A DNA stretch of 17,530 bases from Gracilaria caudata (lineage: Eukaryota > Rhodophyta > Florideophyceae > Gracilariales > Gracilariaceae), in NCBI GenBank assembly GCA_030374735.1, contig JASCIV010000527.1, positions 1 to 17,530 on the forward strand. Direction: 5' to 3'. Of this stretch, positions 1 to 7,760 are shown one piece after another; the first letter of the stretch is position 1; every line of letters begins with the position of its first letter. The notes below the pieces were generated by a model. That model made no database searches. It was not told the origin of the DNA and saw nothing but the letters and a program-made list of their open reading frames with translations. The position numbers and the translations under genes were made by a program.

Positions 1-26
1 CCACCTCCTTCCCCGCTTTTTCCCCG

Positions 27-61
27 CGAGCGCCCGGGATCAGCCCACCCCCGGGCGCTCG
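27..61. repeat. GC-rich inverted repeat, 12-bp stem
   Basis: The arms at 27-38 (CGAGCGCCCGGG) and 50-61 are perfect reverse complements around an 11-base loop. The stem is almost all G/C. There is no T-run beside it, so nothing suggests a bacterial-type terminator. Its function is unknown. Confidence 0.85.
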
Positions 62-475
62 TACCGCCGGGAATCCTTATATCCTGTAGACGAAGGTACA
101 AGGGTAGCTCCTACTCTGTAGGACTGAGTCGGTTCTTTCCCGCTTGATTCTCATTGCCTTTTATTTCTTTGAAACTGCAACAGCGAAAAACGTCGTTTTT
201 AACGATTGGCCGGAATAATGTCAGATTAAAAATTGGTTTAATCGCACGTTAACCTTTTAGCCACGTACTGTAATAAAATCCTGCGGTCAGCAGGGATATG
301 GTGGACACCGCCTAACTTTATACGAAGTTTAACATTATGTCCTCTCACTAGTGTTACGAAGGTACCGAAGGTACCTTCATCTGCTTGTTAACCCCGAATG
401 CCACGAAGATATAATGCTGGAATTCGAGAAATCACGCGAACAGTCCATGAAGAAAACTGCCATAACCTGCGAATG

Positions 476-530
476 AACTTGTTTTGCTCCCGGAGCGACC
501 CACAGGGTCGCTCCGGGAGCAAAACAAGTT
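476..530. repeat. Perfect 26-bp inverted repeat with 3-base loop
   Basis: The left arm at 476-501 and right arm at 505-530 are exact reverse complements, separated by only ACA at 502-504. Pairing stops at both outer ends because bases 475 and 531 are both G. Perfect identity over 26 bp suggests either a recent origin or maintenance. It could be a fold-back or MITE-like element, a structured RNA, or a sequencing or assembly fold-back artefact. Confidence 0.9.
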
Positions 531-640
531 GTGTGGCAATTACTTCTCACCACAATGATTCAGCAGCCAGCCAACTGTGAAAGCGTGTAGTGCATTGTCA
601 CGATTAGCCTCGTGTTAACGTGACGTTGTGCACATGAGCT

Positions 641-925
641 ATGGAGCTGTTTGCGGAAGCATTACATGACAAGAGCGATGCCGCAATGCGGCAAACAAAT
701 GCTCGCGACATGCCGCTCATGTACGCTGCGGCGTGGTTTATGGTATTGGATGATGCCAACGTGAAGTAAGGCGCTGAGGCGAACGAATCTGTGGTGCGAC
801 AGATGCCGGCACAAAGAAGGTACTCTCCCTACAACGTGCAGAAGCTCACCTCCTGCGCGCACAACCTTTTTGATCAGTTTTCAAAGCCTGTCCTCTGCCC
901 GCTAACCAGCAATCTCCAGCGGTGA
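641..925 (+). pseudogene. Coding-like fragment with one in-frame stop
   Basis: From the ATG at 641, 42 codons read through to a TAA at 767-769. The same frame then stays open for 51 more codons to a TGA at 923-925. Both halves have protein-like composition: the first contains PLMYAAAWFMVLDD, the second LTSCAHNLFDQF. The TAA lies inside GTAAGG at 766-771, a good 5' splice site. An intron from 766 to about 816 or 819 would remove the stop and keep the frame, but its acceptor has a poor pyrimidine tract. It is therefore either a broken gene fragment or a small spliced gene. I recognise no family. Confidence 0.3.
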
Positions 926-1159
926 ACCATTGTTTGCGTACGGTTGGACGCTGGCTAACATTAGCACTCTTATCGTTATAATCCTTTGCGTTACAAGGGG
1001 AATGTCGTTACAGATTGCACGTACGCGTCTTTCACGAGATACGACACACATGATGTCTTGCAAGCTCGCTTCCGTTGGAGCGGGTATACAGGGGACGTGA
1101 CACGTTACTCTCTTCTGTCCCTTAATCGGGGGGAGGAATGGTATTAAAGATCCCAGGTC

Positions 1160-2728
1160 ATGAACCGCTTGATGCCGTGTTCTGCCTCAAACTCGCATCA
1201 CCTCACCACCATGATTTTCCTCACCTTCCTCGACCCCAATGTATTCAACCTTCTCAAGTATATTGTCATGACAGTGACAGTCAGCTTGGCCGCTGACGAG
1301 CTTCTCCACACACTTCAGGAGTACGCAACTAGCAGAAAGCTTTCGAAACGAGGATGGGCCTATCCGTCAAATGCAACCAGTCGAATTCGCTTCAAACGCG
1401 GTGTGTTCCACCGCAGATTAAGTGCCAATATAGTGATTATCAGTACCATAGCTATCGTGTCCGCTCTGGAAATGGCATTGGAACTGTCTACAGGTGCGGA
1501 ATCCGTATGGATGGAGAAAACAGTTACTTTACGCCTTGCGAACGAGGCACACAACTTAACTGCTTTACTCCAAGGCCACCCTAATTACATTCTGAAGATA
1601 CGAGAAGCTTTGATGAGGGTCGAGAATACATGTTACAGTGTCAGTGATGAATGGTATCATCCTATCACTCTGAATATGAGTTCTACAAATGAATTTCATG
1701 CTCTGGGACAAGGAGCTTTCTGTTTCAGCAACTATACAGAACAAAGAAGTATCAGAGATGAAGTGAAGAAGAGCAGTTTTCCGGCTTCGGAAATCGTGAA
1801 CACCAACATTTGGAACGTTTCCGAGTTGCGAGCCGGCCGTGATGTGGATCGCGAGGACGTAACCACTCCTCTCAATGAAACCAAGAATGTAACGATTGGA
1901 GCAAGTGGCGACAACATCTACAGCTTCTTGGCTGTAAACTTTAGCAGAGAGGGTCGTGTCGAGGGATCTGAACAACGGCTTACCAACTATTCGGATTATA
2001 TAAAGGCACCCTCAGCATTCTACACAGCTGACTATGAACTCGAAAATGGAAACAAATTGGAGTGTCTCGTGGTAGCGAGAAACAGGACAAATGACGAGGG
2101 TGAGTTGGAAAGGACCTTCTTTATAGAAGTATGCATGATTCCCATTTCTAATAATCGGACAGTTCTGGGATTGTTTGATGATATTGAAGGTGATCCCGAA
2201 GGCGGCTTCCAACTTGTCATGTCAATTGCCCTGGACGGCATATCCACGTTTCATGACATGAGAGTTATTCCTGTTTTACCTCTCTTTGTTGGAAAGAACA
2301 ATGGTATGCATACCTACAGAGAGCTGGGTGTCATATCAATAATTAGTTCAAAAATGATAAGCAGGGTCAATATGGATGGGTTTCGAGATGAGGCTTTTGT
2401 TGTGGGAGACAGAAGCATTACTGCACCAACTCTGAGTGAATGGGGCGTTGGGTTGTTTGCGTTTGGTATAGTGATGATCGTCGTCTCAAAAATTTGGATT
2501 ACAAGGCTGAAGTTAAGTGGTTGGAGAAATTTGCAAACGGTTAAAGGAGTCGCTGAGCAATGGTTGCGCACGAACGAAGAGGCTGCCGGCCTTTACGGAG
2601 AGAAGGGACGAGTTATTTTCGTTCGGGAAAGAGGGGGTGATGATCAGCGGACATTGTTTGTGAATGTCAGGCGAGAATTTAGTTCCAGGGATAATTCTGA
2701 ACCATCTGAAGAAGGCGAAGTCGTTTGA
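1160..2728 (+). CDS. Orphan membrane protein with glycosylated ectodomain
   Basis: This is an uninterrupted 522-residue protein that I cannot assign to a family. A hydrophobic stretch at about 17-46 and a clear membrane segment at 89-108 precede a hydrophilic domain of about 320 residues. A second clear membrane segment lies at 428-447 and is followed by a charged tail of about 75 residues rich in Arg and Glu. The domain between the two segments has ten N-x-S/T sequons (N132, N172, N191, N219, N239, N243, N260, N276, N308, N332) and four cysteines (158, 188, 302, 325). This fits a lumenal or extracellular domain with up to two disulfides and both termini cytosolic. The ATG at 1160 is the first in frame; M18 (1211) is an alternative start. 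A surface or endomembrane receptor-like role is only a guess. Confidence 0.75.
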   Translation: MNRLMPCSASNSHHLTTMIFLTFLDPNVFNLLKYIVMTVTVSLAADELLHTLQEYATSRKLSKRGWAYPSNATSRIRFKRGVFHRRLSANIVIISTIAIVSALEMALELSTGAESVWMEKTVTLRLANEAHNLTALLQGHPNYILKIREALMRVENTCYSVSDEWYHPITLNMSSTNEFHALGQGAFCFSNYTEQRSIRDEVKKSSFPASEIVNTNIWNVSELRAGRDVDREDVTTPLNETKNVTIGASGDNIYSFLAVNFSREGRVEGSEQRLTNYSDYIKAPSAFYTADYELENGNKLECLVVARNRTNDEGELERTFFIEVCMIPISNNRTVLGLFDDIEGDPEGGFQLVMSIALDGISTFHDMRVIPVLPLFVGKNNGMHTYRELGVISIISSKMISRVNMDGFRDEAFVVGDRSITAPTLSEWGVGLFAFGIVMIVVSKIWITRLKLSGWRNLQTVKGVAEQWLRTNEEAAGLYGEKGRVIFVRERGGDDQRTLFVNVRREFSSRDNSEPSEEGEVV

Positions 2729-3183
2729 CTCTCAGGAGTTGGACCTTATACATGTATAGCCCTCCTCTTTTTGCAGACAACAGAATTTTTCGTAAAACAT
2801 AATTACTTTCACAGACCGTTGCATGATCATCATCAGATGATCTCGGGTGTGGTGTTTTCGCAAGGTGGTGAGGGTCCAAGCAGCGTGAGTTCACCGAGAA
2901 GCTGATGAGCTCACCCGAAATGGTGAGTGGGACCCAACTGCCCGAAGCTCACCATGCTGTGAGGTGAGGATTTTTCCTCACCTTACAGGAAAGGGGGTAA
3001 ATTCGCTTGTCAACTGAGTGTGCTCTCTCTCCCCTCTCTTTTGCAGGTGCAAGTTCAATTACTCTCTCTCTAATACGGGCGCAGTAGCCTAATTCCTACG
3101 TACTGCATAGCGTCTGTTCAAAGAAAGCCTCCCTCACCAAGAATTGTGTTGAGCGTTGCTGCTCTAGATTCGAAAGGCGGTAA
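2729..3183. other. Intergenic region with CTCACC/GGTGAG cluster and pyrimidine tract
   Basis: This separates the convergent 3' ends of the 522-residue gene and the WBP2-like gene. At 2863-2983, GGTGAG and its complement CTCACC recur in both orientations, including a 9-bp-stem, 4-base-loop hairpin at 2962-2983. At about 3020-3046 a long C/T tract ends in TTTTGCAG, a textbook 3' splice site on the plus strand. With GTGAGG at 2965 it could bound a 3'-UTR intron. No coding frame is supported. Confidence 0.45.
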
Positions 3184-4142
3184 CTAATCAAGGTGGCTCT
3201 CAGGATAAGCAGGAAATCGTACTGCGTAGTACGCAGGGTACTGAAAGTCAGCATTCTTGGCGAACGACAAGGCTTGTTCGCCCTCAGACGAGCCCGATGG
3301 CAACGCTACATTCAAAGCGACGACCTTTCCTCTCCAATCAATTACTGATTTCTCCGTTGTGGAGATGATTGCTTTTCGTGCATAAAGTAGCGAAGAAGCA
3401 TGAGGATGGGCGGATACCAATGTGTTGGTGGTTGTCAAGCTTTTAATGACGACGAGAGCGTAAACCCTGAGCACTCACATGCCAGGAGGGAACATCCTGT
3501 CTTCGAGTTTCTTCACCCACCGGCTGCGTCGTATATATCGTGGAAGGATCATGCGGGTCTATGAAAGCCGAATTGTGACTTGGGAAGTACTCTTCAACCT
3601 GCGGTGTGGTGGTTGACGGATAAACAGGCGGGCTGTATTGATTTGCTTGGGATTCCCTCGCCATCTGTTGTCGTACAGCCAGGAGGACATTGTTGAACAC
3701 CGGCATGAACGTATTCACGCCTCCGCGTACAAAGTTAATTCGCATCGTGAGGTCGCCCATAAATGGCTGTCCCTCGTAGTAGAGAACGCCTGCAGTAAGG
3801 TTGTTACATCCGAAAATAGGCTGGTTAAAAGCTTCGTTGATAATGCCGCGGAATGGGGCCTCAAACGTTTCAAATCGCGCTTTTTGTGCTTCCTCGGGAG
3901 CCACCATGAACACCATACTATGAGCTTGTTAGAGTCCTTTTTACAGATAGAGCAAGACGAAGAGGATGGCGGAGATCGTACCGCATGTTGGTCATGTAGA
4001 GTCGACCCTTGAGATTCTTCGCGGCGTGGCCAGCATGTTTCACTGTAACTTCAGTCTTATCCCTGGTCAGAAGAAACACTTCTCCAGGGAAAGGAAGGGG
4101 ATAGCGTTGTATGCCCCCGGTTAAGGGAATGTTAACTGCCAT
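3184..4142 (-). CDS. WBP2: WBP2-like protein, WW-domain-binding (three exons)
   Basis: This is a WW-domain-binding protein 2 (WBP2/WBP2NL) homologue, a GRAM/PH-like domain followed by a proline-tyrosine tail. Inferred exons are 4142-3982, 3917-3479 and 3240-3184, giving 218 residues. Intron 1 (64 bp) starts GTACG, has CTAAC before its TAG, and restores the WBP2 core from LKGRLYMTNMR into MVFMVAPEE. Intron 2 (238 bp) starts GTGAGT and ends TTTCAG after CTGAC; it keeps frame but is less certain, since reading on instead gives a short alternative tail ending at 3443. The domain spans about 15-138, with the family's QPxFGxN pattern as QPIFGCN (86-92). PPVY at 150-153 is a PPxY motif, the known ligand of WW domains. 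The tail is Tyr/Pro-rich. The start MAVNIP resembles animal WBP2; the frame stays open upstream to 4361 without resemblance. In animals WBP2 is a transcription coactivator and Hippo-pathway partner; the role here is unknown. Confidence 0.85.
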
Positions 4143-4476
4143 TCCTGCGAGAGTTGGCCTGAGAGCAAATGACGCTATGGTTGTCTTCGGCAATAGATGA
4201 ATAAGAAAAGAACTCAACAGACCATGTGCATCTACACGTGAGAAGCTGCTTCTCCAGATTGCTTGCGATTCAGTTGGTGACGTCATTGCTGTACAGAAGA
4301 CACAACAATAAGCTTGGGATGGAACTGTAAGCGTGCTAGTCCACCTACAATTTTCCAACAAACCATAGAAAGCAGCGCATCAAAGAGGCTCCATGCTTTG
4401 AAGTTGCTCCCGAAGGTTGTGCAAGAAAGAAGCCGTGAAACACTCTTCCTCGAACTAAAGAATCACCGTCCATACA
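4143..4476. promoter_or_regulatory. Shared upstream region of divergent WBP2-like and Kish genes
   Basis: The WBP2-like gene starts leftward at 4142 and Kish rightward at 4477. The 334 bases between must hold both promoters and both 5' leaders. I see no TATA box or other recognisable element. The WBP2 frame stays open to 4361, but the extra residues show no family similarity and are most likely untranslated. Confidence 0.5.
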
Positions 4477-4827
4477 ATGTCCGCGATTTTTAACTTTCAA
4501 AGTCTACTCATCGTCATTCTGCTCGTCATCTGCACCTGTGCGTACATACGATCTATGTACCCTTCTCTACTAGATCGGAACAAACAAGGCTTTCTAGGAG
4601 TATTTTGGAAAGCAGCAAGAATAGGTATGTTTGACAAAGGCAGTGCGTCAATTCTGATCCGCGAGGCCTGGCGCGGTTCGAAGCGTGCATAACGAAGAAA
4701 GCTTGATGGACCTGACTTTCGTACTTAATGATAATGTCTGTACATTTGACATGTAGGGGAAAGATTAAGTGCAACAGTGGCTGCGTGTTGCGCAATAATG
4801 GCTCTCGCCCTTCTCTTTGGCAAGTGA
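4477..4827 (+). CDS. TMEM167: Kish / TMEM167 early secretory pathway protein (two exons)
   Basis: This is a small, highly conserved membrane protein of the early secretory pathway and Golgi. Exon 1 is 4477-4624 and exon 2 is 4757-4827; the 132-bp intron (4625-4756) starts GTATGT and ends ATGTAG. Splicing gives 72 residues, the length of human TMEM167A. Exon 1 matches the family almost residue for residue (MSAIFNFQSLL, TCAYIRS, PSLLDRNK, FWKxARIG). Exon 2 restores the C-terminal GER and the CC-AIMA membrane segment. Reading through the intron would give an unrelated 71-residue tail with only one membrane helix. Membrane segments lie at about 9-26 and 55-70. Eukaryote-wide conservation makes this the most secure gene in the window. 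Confidence 0.96.
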
Positions 4828-5101
4828 TCTTGTACACAGAAACCCTTATATTTACAAGCTTCAGCTTTGAAAAGATCCATGATGTGCCTGACAGGCAATG
4901 AATGCGTTCAGAAAAAGTGGTTTCCCTGCCATGAGCACGGCCTCTTACATTCGATATAAGAGCCCGTCAGAGCATGGGAAATTCCTACTTCACACCACAC
5001 CAAAACTTCTTCCTGAATTGCTCAAGGCCAGTTAGCCTTGCTAACTGTTTAAAAGAGGACAGCACGACTGCCGTCCGCTGAACTACGGTTCTAGCACAAA
5101 A
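4828..5101. other. Intergenic region after Kish
   Basis: These 274 bases separate the Kish stop from the next candidate start at 5102. They must include the Kish 3' UTR. No coding frame, RNA gene or clear signal was found. Confidence 0.5.
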
Positions 5102-5788
5102 ATGTCACAAACCAGAAGCCCGTGAGTTCTTGTTAACGAACGAGGAACGAATGTCTGTTTTTAAAGTTCATGATGAATTGCAAAGCTTCTTTTCGGTAAA
5201 AGCGTGCAAAATGGGTTACACGAAGGGTACCTTAACACAATTGTTCTTGGTCTCCGTTGGAGATCGGGTTGGGTACTTATTTCACTCCGATCGTTAGGAA
5301 CGGAGACACGCACACCACGTGAAGGCGAGTTGCACGTGCCCGGGACCCTTAACAGTGCATGATTTTGAAGACATATTAAACATTCTTTCTTTTTCACACC
5401 AAATTGGAATCTAACCTTCTAATGTTCTACGACATGTAGCTTGCAGAGTACGCGAGTACGATGGTACATGTGTTGAGACTCTTCTAAGAAAGCTTTAGTG
5501 CGTCATAGAGCATACTGTCGCGTTTGGGTCTCCGAAGAAGACCAACATATTTCGAGCTGAAGGAGATGGTGCCCAGGCAGTGTGGTTACACTAAATACTT
5601 TTCATTTGTGTATTTCCAAAAAATATGCTTCGCTCACCGTGCGACCCGAAGAAACGGTGAAGGCACGGTTTCAGCAATTAACAGCTCGAGTGTTGCGAGC
5701 AAGCGACATTTCGCTGGTGCGACAGAATGGAAGCAGTCCCTCCAATGGACAGAGTCTGATGGTTCTTAAGATTCGAATGGACTCGTAG
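5102..5788 (+). CDS. Candidate small protein, ubiquitin-like-fold pattern (two exons)
   Basis: The open stretch 5581-5788 has no ATG at its beginning but looks protein-like (SLTVRPEETVKARFQQL, DISLVRQNG, then SLMVLKI). It can be joined in frame to a 20-base first exon, 5102-5121 (ATG plus MSQTRSP), which ends at a perfect GTGAGT donor. The acceptor is CCCAGGCAG ending at 5580, and the intron would be 459 bp. The product is 75 residues. The pattern of two strands, a helix and Leu/Ile-rich strands is compatible with a ubiquitin-like fold, but I recognise no family. A middle exon is possible, because CTAAC (5413) followed by GACATGTAG (ending 5438) also resembles an acceptor. The TAG at 5786-5788 lies 28 bases before the SYF2 ATG. 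Alternatively this is SYF2 leader sequence. Confidence 0.4.
5250..5307. repeat. Imperfect hairpin in the putative 459-bp intron
   Basis: The outer arms GTCTCCGTT (5250-5258) and AACGGAGAC (5299-5307) pair perfectly. The inner arms GATCGG (5262-5267) and CCGATC (5287-5292) also pair, with small bulges between. It may bring distant splice sites together if the intron is real. Otherwise its function is unknown. Confidence 0.55.
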
Positions 5789-5790
5789 CT

Positions 5791-5806
5791 TTCTTCTTTC
5801 CCCCAG
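5791..5806 (+). promoter_or_regulatory. Pyrimidine tract plus CAG just before SYF2 start
   Basis: TTCTTCTTTCCCCCAG ends 10 bases before the SYF2 ATG and has the form of a strong 3' splice site. It could close a 5'-leader intron of the SYF2 transcript, or it could be a pyrimidine-rich transcription start region. RNA reads are needed to choose between these. Confidence 0.35.
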
Positions 5807-5816
5807 TACAATTTGC

Positions 5817-6410
5817 ATGGCGTCTACGGCAGAACGATTGAAGGAGCTCAAGAAGAAGCTTTTGGAAGCAAGGGAGGAAAACCTTAAGGCTGCGGATTAT
5901 GAGGAGAGACAACGAGAGGAGGACACAGATGTTGCTGTTAACCGAGACTCTTTTCAAGGACCACCAAAGAACAGAAAAGGGGTGCGTAAGGAAAGCTTTA
6001 ACAGACGTAACAATGCGAACGAGCGAGATTCTGGTTTGGGGTCCGCAGACGAAGCTGAGGGAGAGAACAATGACGAAAGGCTGAGGAGTATGAAACGTCG
6101 TGCAAGAGCAATGGAAAAGACGCTACACGAAAGCACGTCGCAAGTGCAGAGTGAAGACAATGGAGTGATTACATACGGTGCTGTTACTGATACAAAGGAA
6201 GGTATCGATCGCATGGTGAATGAAATAGAAGGCGTAGACCGTCGTAGGGCTAAATATCGACGAAGACGCACTTTTGATGAGGACAGAGCAGACATCTCGT
6301 TCATCAATGAAGGGAACCGCATCTTCAATCGAACTCTGGACAAGCATTTTGATAAGTTCGAATCTGTACAAAAGATTAAGGATAGTTTGGAGCGCGGAAC
6401 GGCGCAGTAG
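5817..6410 (+). CDS. SYF2: Pre-mRNA-splicing factor SYF2
   Basis: SYF2 is a component of the NineTeen/Prp19-related (NTC) spliceosome complex in the nucleus. The single-exon frame encodes 197 residues, shorter than human SYF2 (243). The C-terminal block at about 126-197 carries the family signature: IDRMV (130-134), KYRRRRTFDED, ADISFINEGN, then FN and the terminal LERGTA. The N-terminal 5-36 is a charged helix matching the family's start (RLKELKKKLLEAREEN), which supports the ATG at 5817. The middle (about 40-120) is Asn/Arg/Glu-rich and divergent and lacks much of the usual central region. It may lie only 28 bases behind a candidate upstream gene. Identification is secure from the C-terminus. 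Confidence 0.92.
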   Translation: MASTAERLKELKKKLLEAREENLKAADYEERQREEDTDVAVNRDSFQGPPKNRKGVRKESFNRRNNANERDSGLGSADEAEGENNDERLRSMKRRARAMEKTLHESTSQVQSEDNGVITYGAVTDTKEGIDRMVNEIEGVDRRRAKYRRRRTFDEDRADISFINEGNRIFNRTLDKHFDKFESVQKIKDSLERGTAQ

Positions 6411-7038
6411 TTTTCGACCCTACTTGACGAAATTGGATAGCCTTTTATGATTGAATTACTTCGTTTACGAAGAATACTGTGACTATGAAAGCGAATAACA
6501 CGTACACTGCTCGGAACAGCCGCGAATGGCTTCCAGACAGAGTAGTGATAATTAACACGGAACTGTCCATACCAGATATGAGAATCCAGCTTTGGAAGGT
6601 AACTTGTATGTCATATTGTTGGATTCATAAGCCCGAAACTTTCATCGAGGCTTTCTCTATAGAAACTGCTATAGCTCACGATACTCAATACCGACCATCA
6701 TCTGACATATATGCTGACATTTAGAGAACGTTCAAAAAGTGGTGAAGGATAAGAACAGTTTCCAAAGAATCGAACTGGAAGCTAGAATGCGTCACTGAGG
6801 CGTGCTCTGATTGACGCTGTTGCCGTTTTAAAGCGCGACGAAAGGAAACGATGCCCAAAGCGCATCATTAGAGATATACCAATTTCATTATTCAAGAGCG
6901 AAACGAAAAGCCAGGCTCTGATGGCTTCAGCTGTCGAAGAAAAGTCTGGCGTCGTGACGCCGGGAAAGCCTCACCCTGAAGACAAAGCACGCTCACCTCC
7001 CGAATTTCACTTTACCTGTTCTTCACATACATATTGAA
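6411..7038. other. Intergenic region after SYF2
   Basis: No convincing gene is present. An 81-codon frame at 6479-6724 shows no domain or membrane segment and is probably chance. A 38-codon frame (ATG at 6921, TGA at 7035-7037) ends one base before the ATG of the next candidate gene and could be an upstream ORF. No splice donor joins it to that gene. Confidence 0.4.
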
Positions 7039-7602
7039 ATGGAGCTCAGAGTATTTTCAACGAGTCTCCGAGAGAAGAGAAACGTCGTAGTGCCCCTTAA
7101 CTTCCGTTGTATCGGTACTACCCAACAGCGTTTCGTAATGAATGTTACGCAGGGATATATGATGCACGTCATATCTGGATTCGAACAAAGTAGTTGGTGT
7201 GTACTGCGAAGAGAGTGTCCGAGAGGGTCTTTTGCCCATGACTTGTCTTTCCACACAGCGACTACCCCGAATACGGTATGTGCTCTTCTTCGACACTTCC
7301 AGATCAGAAACTCAGTAACCAACGGACCACCACCCATTCGCGATACATGTGATTGAAAATCGTATTAGGGAACTACGCTTGGCTCCATTTTCTTGGGAGA
7401 ACTGCATCTTGAATGCTACAGCTTCTTGCGCGACGAGCACCTAACTGCACATGTCACAAGAACCACCGCAGGAAATCAATCGAACAAGAAAGCTACGCGC
7501 TCCCAGAATGCATCATATAAGTCTTTTCTTCAAAAACACCTCGGGGCCCTGTCACTGTTCACTCTGCTGATGGGTGTCTTGGTTATGAAAGTGCTACGAT
7601 GA
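7039..7602 (+). CDS. Candidate tail-anchored membrane protein (two exons)
   Basis: Exon 1 (7039-7275) ends at ACG followed by a strong donor, GTATGT. Exon 2 (7369-7602) follows ATTAG, keeps frame, and gives 156 residues. The 93-bp intron resembles others in the window. The C-terminus is a single hydrophobic helix (about 136-153, LGALSLFTLLMGVLVMKV) ending in LR, preceded by a basic, Ser/Asn-rich stalk. This is the form of a tail-anchored protein facing the cytosol. The first 80 residues weakly resemble an MSP/VAP-type beta domain (ELRV at the start, NVVVPLNF, RFVMNVTQ, HVISGF), but conserved VAP positions are not clear. The frame is open upstream to 6958, so the true start may be in another exon. 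This is a fair gene call with a weak family call. Confidence 0.45.
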
Positions 7603-7760
7603 GGGTACAAGATCAAAGCCCACGCGGGTTCGGAAAAGCGACAATTATAGATGCGTTGAGATATCCGAAACGTCATCCTTCATAGCGATGAAGACATCAC
7701 GTATCCATTATGGTTTGTAGGTATTCCTTCTTCGGCACAGGAAAGAAAGGACAGGAAGCG

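Larger units (their letters stand above)
1..640. other. Gene-free stretch with two strong hairpins
   Basis: I find no convincing coding exon here. It holds a GC-rich hairpin at 27-61, a GAAGGTACCTTC palindrome at 367-378 and a long perfect hairpin at 476-530. A 60-codon frame across the long hairpin (398-580) is explained by the palindrome and does not look like protein. Confidence 0.6.

Noticed and set aside
4658..4690. GGTTCGA-like box suggesting a tRNA
   Set aside because: No acceptor, D or anticodon stems fit around it, and it lies inside the Kish intron.
4477..4692. 71-residue unspliced reading of the Kish gene
   Set aside because: The last 21 residues are intron translation; splicing at GTATGT restores the conserved C-terminus and the 72-residue family length.
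5161..5397. 78-codon minus-strand frame
   Set aside because: It spans the imperfect hairpin at 5250-5307, has no start context or domain, and lies in a probable plus-strand intron.
6479..6724. 81-codon frame between SYF2 and the tail-anchored candidate
   Set aside because: No recognisable domain, no membrane segment and no splice link to the downstream exons.
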